Translations under genes and position numbers: made by a program
NCBI GenBank assembly: GCA_029552245.1
Contig: JAKPDW010000025.1
Coordinates: 304,104-338,092, forward strand
DNA: 33,989 nt
Source: Deltaproteobacteria bacterium
GTDB lineage: Bacteria; Desulfobacterota; Desulfomonilia; UBA1062
Direction of reading: 5' to 3'
Shown here: positions 26,245 through 33,989 of the stretch, one piece after another
How the letters are laid out: each line of letters starts with the position of its first letter
Position numbering within the stretch: the first letter of the stretch is position 1
Notes under the pieces: generated by a model
The model's database searches: none
Seen by the model: only the letters and a program-made list of their open reading frames with translations
Told to the model about the DNA's origin: nothing

Positions 26245-27525
26245 ATGGATCACCTGGAGATCTTCTACCGGTTCGGCGTCTCTCTCGTCATAGGGCTACT
26301 CATAGGCATCCAGCGCGAGCACGCATACGGCGAGGAGGATCACGCCGCCGCGGCGAACGTCGGCCTCTTCGCCGGGGCCAGGACGTTCTCGCTCCTCGGC
26401 CTCTACGGTTGCGCGGCCGCCTTTCTGGGCGACACGGCGGGGGCGCCCTGGGTCACGGCCGTGCTCGCACTGCCCGCAGGGCTTCTCATCGTGGTCGCGT
26501 ATGCGCTGGGCGCGTGGCGGGGCTGGATCGGCATGACCACGCAGGTGGCGGGTCTCATGACGATCGTCGTCGGGATCCTCTGCAGCAAGGGTCACCTGGT
26601 GCTCGCGACGGCCCTCGGCGTGGCGACCATGACCCTGCTCGCGCTCAAGCTGGAGATACAGACGTTCGCGAGGAGGGTGTCCCGCCAGGACATCTACGCG
26701 ACGGTCAAGTTCGCGGTGATAGCGGCCCTGGTCCTGCCGGTGCTGCCGCGCGAGGGCCTGGGGCCCGCGCCCTTCGACGTGATCGTGCCGTACGACGTGT
26801 GGCTCATGGTGGTCTTCATCTCGGGGATCAGCTTCTTCGGGTACGTGGTCGTCAAGCTCGTGGGCCCGGAGCAGGGGGCGGGGCTGACCGGGCTGGTGGG
26901 AGGCCTGGTCAGCAGCACCGCGGTGACGCTCGGCCTCTCGCAGAAGAGCAGGAGCGACCCCGGCCTCTCGCGGGCGCTCGCCTTGGGCGTCATGTCGTCC
27001 TGGACGGTCATGTACCTGAGGGTCATGGTCATCGCGGTGGTGTTGAACATGTCGTTGTTCACCGCGCTGTGGAAGGCCATGCTCGGGCTGTTCGCGGTCT
27101 CCTGCGCCTACTGCCTCTACCTGTACACGAGCCACAGGGGTGAGTCCGGCGAGGAGGCGAGGACCTTCAGGAACCCCTTCGAGCTCCTTCCCGCCATCAC
27201 CTTCGGCGTGCTCTACGCGGTGATCCTGCTCGGGGTCAACACGGCGTCGATTTTCTTCGGGGATACGATGGTATATGTCTCCAGCCTGATCTCGGGCCTT
27301 CTGGACGTGGATGCCATCACACTGTCCATGTCCAGGCTGAGCGGCATGCAGGGCGGGCTCCACATATCCGTGGCTTCCCGCGCGGTGGTGATCGCCTGCG
27401 CGGCCAACACGTTCCTCAAGGGGGCCATGGTCTTGGCGATAGCTTCATCCGGGGTCAGGAGGCTCGTCATCCCGGGAACCTGCGTCATCCTCGCGGCGCA
27501 GGTCCTGGCTGTGGTGCTGATCTGA
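26245..27525 (+). CDS. MgtC/SapB and DUF4010 domain membrane protein
   Basis: A 426-residue inner-membrane protein with about a dozen hydrophobic segments. The N-terminal third carries the MgtC/SapB pattern (FGVSLVIGLLIGIQRE, residues 10-25, then ARTFSLLGLYGCAAAF); the C-terminal part matches the layout of DUF4010 proteins (GLVGGLVSSTAVTLGLSQKS, ALALGVMSSWTVMYLRVMVI, SRAVVIACAANTFLKGAMVL). MgtC relatives are linked to magnesium limitation and membrane potential, but the function of this fused family is not settled. GAGAGGTAGGCC precedes the ATG. Single gene, convergent with the AtpI-like gene and ended by a strong terminator. Confidence 0.88.
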   Translation: MDHLEIFYRFGVSLVIGLLIGIQREHAYGEEDHAAAANVGLFAGARTFSLLGLYGCAAAFLGDTAGAPWVTAVLALPAGLLIVVAYALGAWRGWIGMTTQVAGLMTIVVGILCSKGHLVLATALGVATMTLLALKLEIQTFARRVSRQDIYATVKFAVIAALVLPVLPREGLGPAPFDVIVPYDVWLMVVFISGISFFGYVVVKLVGPEQGAGLTGLVGGLVSSTAVTLGLSQKSRSDPGLSRALALGVMSSWTVMYLRVMVIAVVLNMSLFTALWKAMLGLFAVSCAYCLYLYTSHRGESGEEARTFRNPFELLPAITFGVLYAVILLGVNTASIFFGDTMVYVSSLISGLLDVDAITLSMSRLSGMQGGLHISVASRAVVIACAANTFLKGAMVLAIASSGVRRLVIPGTCVILAAQVLAVVLI

Positions 27526-27620
27526 TCGCCCGGCCCAGGCCGTGGCGGGAAGTCATGAAGAACGCACCGGGCGGAGCCGAGCGGTTCAGGCGCAGACTAC
27601 GATCGTCACAGGGCGGGAAA

Positions 27621-27675
27621 GCGTGAGGGGGACGCCTCCCGGCGTCCCCCTCACGCTTGATGCTGCTGTCTTTCC
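27621..27675. terminator. Strong, probably bidirectional terminator
   Basis: A perfect 16-bp stem (GCGTGAGGGGGACGCC at 27621-27636, GGCGTCCCCCTCACGC at 27641-27656) with a 4-base loop, between convergent genes. The plus side continues TTGATGCTGCTGTCTTTCCC; the minus side continues TTTCCC. Confidence 0.85.
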
Positions 27676-27721
27676 CTTACGGGGCCCCTCTGGCACGCGA
27701 ACGCCTTCGGCGCCCGCTTTC

Positions 27722-27982
27722 TCAGGCGTGCCGCCTGCCCATGGTGTCCATCCTGTTGCTGGTCTTCTTGAACTCCACGTAGAGCCTTGCCACCAGGAGG
27801 AAGACCGCCAGGACGAGGAGACCGATCATGAAGAGCGGCCCGGTCTCGAATGCGGTGTCAAGCCTCACGCCCACGAGCACGAAGAGGATGGAGGCGATGG
27901 CGATGACTGCACCCCATGCGCTCAGCACGAGCAGCTCGGTGAGGTTCTCGATCCTGTTCCTTTTCCTGTCATCCCGTCTCAT
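27722..27982 (-). CDS. AtpI/AtpZ-like small membrane protein
   Basis: An 86-residue protein with a basic N-terminus (MRRDDRKRNRIENL) and two hydrophobic segments (LLVLSAWGAVIAIASILFVL and PLFMIGLLVLAVFLLVARLY). The segment GVRLDTAFETGPLFMIG resembles the GxxLDxxxxTxPxFxxxG pattern of the ATP synthase accessory family AtpI/AtpZ, but no other ATP synthase gene is in the window, so the role is a guess. AAAGGAGGGAACGG lies before the ATG at 27980-27982; the frame is open upstream through a hairpin and is not used. It may be co-transcribed with the 90-residue exported protein 148 bases upstream. Confidence 0.6.
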   Translation of the reverse strand: MRRDDRKRNRIENLTELLVLSAWGAVIAIASILFVLVGVRLDTAFETGPLFMIGLLVLAVFLLVARLYVEFKKTSNRMDTMGRRHA

Positions 27983-28005
27983 GTCCGTTCCCTCCTTTCC
28001 CGTGG

Positions 28006-28034
28006 CCCGGGACACGGGCTGCCGGTGTCCCGGG
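28006..28034 (-). other. Stem-loop just upstream of the AtpI-like ribosome binding site
   Basis: A perfect 10-bp stem (CCCGGGACAC at 28006-28015, GTGTCCCGGG at 28025-28034) with a 9-base loop, ending about 10 bases before the Shine-Dalgarno sequence. No T-tract follows, so an RNA processing or translation-control hairpin is more likely than a terminator. Confidence 0.45.
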
Positions 28035-28130
28035 TGGCCTCGATCCATGTACCCTTGAACCGTCTTCCTCGTCCCTTCGGCCCCACGCGGCGCACTCACG
28101 TGCCCGGAGCCGCCTGGGCCGCGCCCCTCG

Positions 28131-28403
28131 TCAGCTCACCAGCGTCTTGACGGCCTCGATCACGGGCGCCGTGAACAGCGCCACCAGCACCGCGTAGAGC
28201 GCGAACGAACCCATGGCCTCGGAGAGGTAGATCCTGGGGTAGCGGTGCTTGAGGGACACGATGGTGAGCCCTCCGACGACCAGGCAGCCGAGATGGAAGA
28301 AGGGGAACGCGCCGCCTGCCGTCGCAGCCGCCGCGAACGCGAAGGTGGAGGTGACGAGGACCACAAATGCCGCAACCGCGAGAGTTTGAATCGTCCTTTT
28401 CAT
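28131..28403 (-). CDS. Small exported or membrane protein, unknown
   Basis: A 90-residue protein. It begins with a signal-sequence-like stretch (MKRTIQTLAVAAFVVLVTST then FAFAAAATAGG), followed by a hydrophobic segment (FFHLGCLVVGGLTIVSL) and a second one (SFALYAVLVALFTAPVIEAV). If the first stretch is cleaved, a two-helix membrane protein remains. ACAGGAGGGCACGAAG precedes the ATG at 28401-28403. A candidate sigma54 promoter lies about 50 bases upstream, which would place the gene under an enhancer-binding activator. I do not recognise the family. Confidence 0.6.
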   Translation of the reverse strand: MKRTIQTLAVAAFVVLVTSTFAFAAAATAGGAFPFFHLGCLVVGGLTIVSLKHRYPRIYLSEAMGSFALYAVLVALFTAPVIEAVKTLVS

Positions 28404-28453
28404 CTTCGTGCCCTCCTGTGTTCTTGTCTTTTTTGTGATCCTGTCCAGTATGA

Positions 28454-28470
28454 AGCATAGTGCATGCCAG
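28454..28470 (-). promoter_or_regulatory. Candidate sigma54 (RpoN) promoter
   Basis: Minus strand CTGGCATGCACTATGCT: GG (-24) and GC (-12) are correctly spaced by 10 bases, and the site matches TGGCACG-N4-TTGCW except for T in place of C and A in place of T. It lies about 50 bases upstream of the 90-residue protein. Confidence 0.5.
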
Positions 28471-28621
28471 AGGCCGTCACCCTCGGCACGAGGTGCGTAA
28501 CATAATGAAATAACTGGCGATAGGAAGGGCCGCCGCCTCGGGGACGGGTCTCCGCGGTGCTCCCGGCCGCCCCTGTTTCGCACGATACGTTCAATCCCCT
28601 TGGACGAAATGTCGAAGGAGG

Positions 28622-28650
28622 TTGACAAAGGCTACCCATGATTGTAGAAA
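28622..28650 (+). promoter_or_regulatory. Promoter of the initiator tRNA
   Basis: TTGACA (28622-28627), 17-base spacer, TAGAAA (28645-28650), ending 11 bases before the tRNA. Confidence 0.6.
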
Positions 28651-28661
28651 GGCCTTCGTGA

Positions 28662-28738
<77 letters not shown>

Positions 28739-29308
28739 GATGACCCTTCTCGTTGTCCGTTCTCCCTGCCTGATCCAACCGTCCCGACGTGTCTTGCGTC
28801 TGCGGACAACCTGAATCCTCCCGGCCCTTCATGCCCGGCACCTTCAGGCTCGACGTCTCCTCACCGAAGACCGCTCGCGCCGGGATCTCCGTGGCGCACG
28901 GCACGTCGGGGGAACGGGGCTCCGCAAGGAGGCCCGATGCCCTTGGCGCCGCGCGAGCATGGTTGCGGACCGGCGCCACAGGGCCGGTTACCGGCCTCCA
29001 GCCAGGGTGATGCGTGGTCGCTGATCGACCACAGGAGGGCAAGAGGGGCCGCCCGCGTGGGCGACCCGCTACAGGTGCTTCCTGGCTGGCGCGGCCGGGT
29101 GGGAGGAAAGCCTGCGGGATCCACGGCGGGAAACCAAGGGGCGCGGTGCGCCCGAAAACTCACGATCCTCGTCGCAAGCGCCCGATCGACGCCCGGGAGG
29201 ATCGTTCCATGCGGCGGTTCGTCACTCGTGTAGACGCACGGGCGGGTCCGTACGTCATGACATGGCAGGACGTAAACGGTTCGAGACCTGCAGGGAAAGG
29301 AGCGGCTC
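28739..29308. other. Intergenic region, nothing firmly recognised
   Basis: 570 bases between the tRNA and the beta-barrel gene. Short open frames have no ribosome binding site. A GGGCGC-GGT-GCGCCC hairpin lies near 29140. The segment GAGGAAAGCCTGCGGGATCCAC near 29104 recalls one RNase P RNA motif by chance, but other RNase P elements are missing. Confidence 0.45.
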
Positions 29309-29965
29309 ATGAAGAGGCTCGTGTTCGTTGCCGTCGTCGTATCGATCCTGGCCCCCTTGGCTAAGGCCGAGGCGGGTGGGCCGTGGCGGGAGCGTCACCG
29401 GTATTGCCCGGAGTGCGTGAGGGAAGGTTCCAGGCCGACAGGCTACCTGTCGCTCAGGATCGGGGCCTTTTCGCCCGATGCCGACTCCGAGGTGTGCGGG
29501 ACCGGCCTTGCGCTCGGCGGGGCGCTCGGCGGCAGGGTCAACGACAACCTTGCCGTGGAGATCGGCATGGAGTACGCCGTCGCCGATATCGACGACCGGG
29601 CTGCCTACCGGTTGGATTACCCGGCGGACGCCTCGGTGTCCACGCTCGGGATACCGCTCAGCCTCAAGTTCATCGTCCCCCTGGCCGCAAACGTGGAACT
29701 CTGGGCGGGCGGGGGCCTCGGGCTGTACGTTTCCCGGCTCGAGTTCGAAGACCCTTTCGGCGAGTGGTACACGGACGAGGACCTGAGCGATACGGATATC
29801 GGGTTCCATGCCCTCGTGGGCGCCGATGTCGCCCTGAACCCGGGCATTGCACTCACCATGGAGCTGAGGCACGTCGAGACCGCCGACGAGCACGGCGATG
29901 ACCGGTTCCTTGTCCCCGATCCGAGCGGGACCACCGCAGCCTTCGGCGTCGTGTTCAGGTTTTGA
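29309..29965 (+). CDS. Outer-membrane beta-barrel protein
   Basis: A 218-residue protein with a signal peptide (MKRLVFVAVVVSILAPLAKA, cleavage near residue 22). A CPEC pair follows (RHRYCPECVREG), then eight or so alternating strands (GYLSLRIGAFSP, LALGGALGGRVN, LAVEIGMEYAVADI, LSLKFIVPLAANVELWAGGG, IGFHALVGADVALN, ALTMELRHVE) and the terminal strand TTAAFGVVFRF ending in Phe, the outer-membrane insertion signal. This fits the small OmpA/OmpW-like porin-type barrels. Function unknown. GAAAGGAGCGGCTC precedes the ATG. Single gene. Confidence 0.88.
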   Translation: MKRLVFVAVVVSILAPLAKAEAGGPWRERHRYCPECVREGSRPTGYLSLRIGAFSPDADSEVCGTGLALGGALGGRVNDNLAVEIGMEYAVADIDDRAAYRLDYPADASVSTLGIPLSLKFIVPLAANVELWAGGGLGLYVSRLEFEDPFGEWYTDEDLSDTDIGFHALVGADVALNPGIALTMELRHVETADEHGDDRFLVPDPSGTTAAFGVVFRF

Positions 29966-30613
29966 AGGGTTCAGAGACGTCATCACGGCCGATACCGTGA
30001 AAGAGGGGGGCGTGGGTGTCGGTCCGTCCAGCCCCTCCTTTCCGGAAAGCGCCTGGACGGAGAGGCGGTGTCGGTGGGCACGGCCGAAACGGTATCCCAG
30101 GGGTTGTCCTGTATCTCCTTCACTGTTCTTGGCTTGTGCGGAAGGCAGGCCGGAGGCTGCCCGAGTCTTCCCGCCCCCTGAGCGGTCACCTGCCGGGCTT
30201 TTCCCTCATCAGGAACGATCGGCACACGGAGTTTCTTGCCGCCTGGCCTTGCTCGGGTCGAGGGGGTCGACAAGAGGGAAAGGGGAGGACGAGGGGTTGT
30301 ACGTCTCGATCCAACCTGGTGAGAAATGGGGGTCTCCTGCGCAGGATTCCACCCATTGCTGAAAATGCATGCCCAATGACAAGCCGGTCAAGTAAACATG
30401 CAGTTCATTCGGATCTCTTCAGCTCTCAGCCCCGTTCAAGTCCGATTATGCTGCACAGGAGACGGCCTTCCCTATACTCCACGCCGGGGATCAAATCAAC
30501 CGAGAAAATCCATGAACCCCTGAGAACCTGACAACTCGGCACGTATGCAACGGCCTGGGGAGCGCCCGCGGTCTCTCATCCCGAGGCAACGGGGGCCGTA
30601 GGCGGCCGGGCAT
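29966..30613. other. Intergenic region with a GC dip and two hairpins
   Basis: 650 bases between the beta-barrel gene and the carB stop with no supported gene. A 9-bp inverted repeat TCCGTCCAG/CTGGACGGA (30024-30032, 30054-30062) follows the beta-barrel gene but has no T-tail. Around 30360-30420 the GC content drops to about 45%, well below the surroundings, right after a two-tier hairpin (AATGGG 30325-30330 with CCCATT 30352-30357, enclosing TCCTGCGCAGGA). Confidence 0.45.
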
Positions 30614-33814
<3,201 letters not shown>

Positions 33815-33845
33815 GGTGAGAACCCCCCGAAAGTTGAGCTATGGC

Positions 33846-33875
33846 ACTATAAATAAAGGGGTGCAGTGAGGTCAA
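33846..33875 (-). promoter_or_regulatory. Sigma70-like promoter for carB
   Basis: Minus strand: TTGACC (33870-33875), 18-base spacer, TATAGT (33846-33851), in a locally AT-rich stretch 32 bases upstream of the ATG. The remaining bases to 33989 hold nothing recognisable. Confidence 0.6.
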
Positions 33876-33989
33876 GGTTCAAGAAGGGGTGTGCGTCTCG
33901 AGGATCTCGGCAGCCCGGGGGGCTCACGTTCGGACGGCCGGGAAGAGACGGATGGACGCGTGTATCAGGCCCGGTCGGTGTCGGGGAGG

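Noticed and set aside
29110-29190. Possible c-di-GMP (GEMM-like) riboswitch before the beta-barrel gene (CACGGCGGGAAACC)
   Set aside because: The required GGGACGCAAAGCC-like partner and helix order are missing.
29095-29200. Segment resembling the RNase P RNA motif GAGGAAAGTCCGGGC
   Set aside because: Only one motif is similar; the other conserved RNase P regions and the closing helix are not found around it.

Overview
This is a GC-rich (roughly two-thirds G+C by eye) bacterial chromosomal segment. It carries ordinary housekeeping genes, many short Shine-Dalgarno-led operons and several sigma70-like promoters. The gene content (outer-membrane beta-barrel proteins, lipoproteins, a DctPQM TRAP transporter with a TatT component, an AmmeMemoRadiSam radical-SAM enzyme, a TetR-type operator before an acyl-CoA dehydrogenase, a candidate sigma54 promoter) suggests a Gram-negative, probably anaerobic bacterium of the deltaproteobacterial / Desulfobacterota type. 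That placement is inference; nothing here fixes the species. No phage, transposase, integrase or plasmid gene was recognised.

Layout. 1-513: C-terminal end of an unknown protein and its terminator. 514-4510: sparse region with an outer-membrane-like protein and an exported fibronectin type III protein, both on minus. 4511-8816: an FGGY sugar kinase and a patatin-like lipase (both minus), then a SlyD-type FKBP isomerase (plus). Between kinase and lipase lie three degenerate 28-bp repeats with 32-33 bp spacing that resemble a decayed, cas-less type I-E CRISPR array. 9134-13054: a complete TRAP operon tatT-dctP-dctQ-dctM (minus) with its own promoter; DctQ carries an N-terminal four-cysteine zinc ribbon. 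13271-15840: serC (minus) and an acyl-CoA dehydrogenase (plus) transcribed divergently, the latter with a TetR-like operator next to its -10 box. 16084-24744: a long minus-strand run ilvD, amrS, an M18 aminopeptidase, a truncated histidine-kinase-like protein and a Nudix-DNA polymerase I fusion, with junctions of 18 bases or fewer or overlapping, then a methyltransferase after a larger gap. 24771-28470: small membrane proteins, an MgtC/DUF4010 membrane protein and an AtpI/AtpZ-like protein. 28622-29965: initiator tRNA and an outer-membrane beta-barrel protein. 30614-33875: carB with its promoter.

How they work together. The TRAP genes form one uptake system; its binding protein has Trp-Trp where the usual carboxylate-binding Arg is expected, which together with TatT points to a non-standard, perhaps hydrophobic, ligand. 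The most unusual part is the end of the ilvD operon: a Nudix hydrolase is joined in frame to a DNA polymerase I whose 3'-5' exonuclease residues appear to be missing, directly preceded by a lone phospho-acceptor-like protein. The rest is ordinary metabolism: serine synthesis, branched-chain amino acid synthesis, pyrimidine/arginine precursor synthesis and acyl-CoA oxidation.
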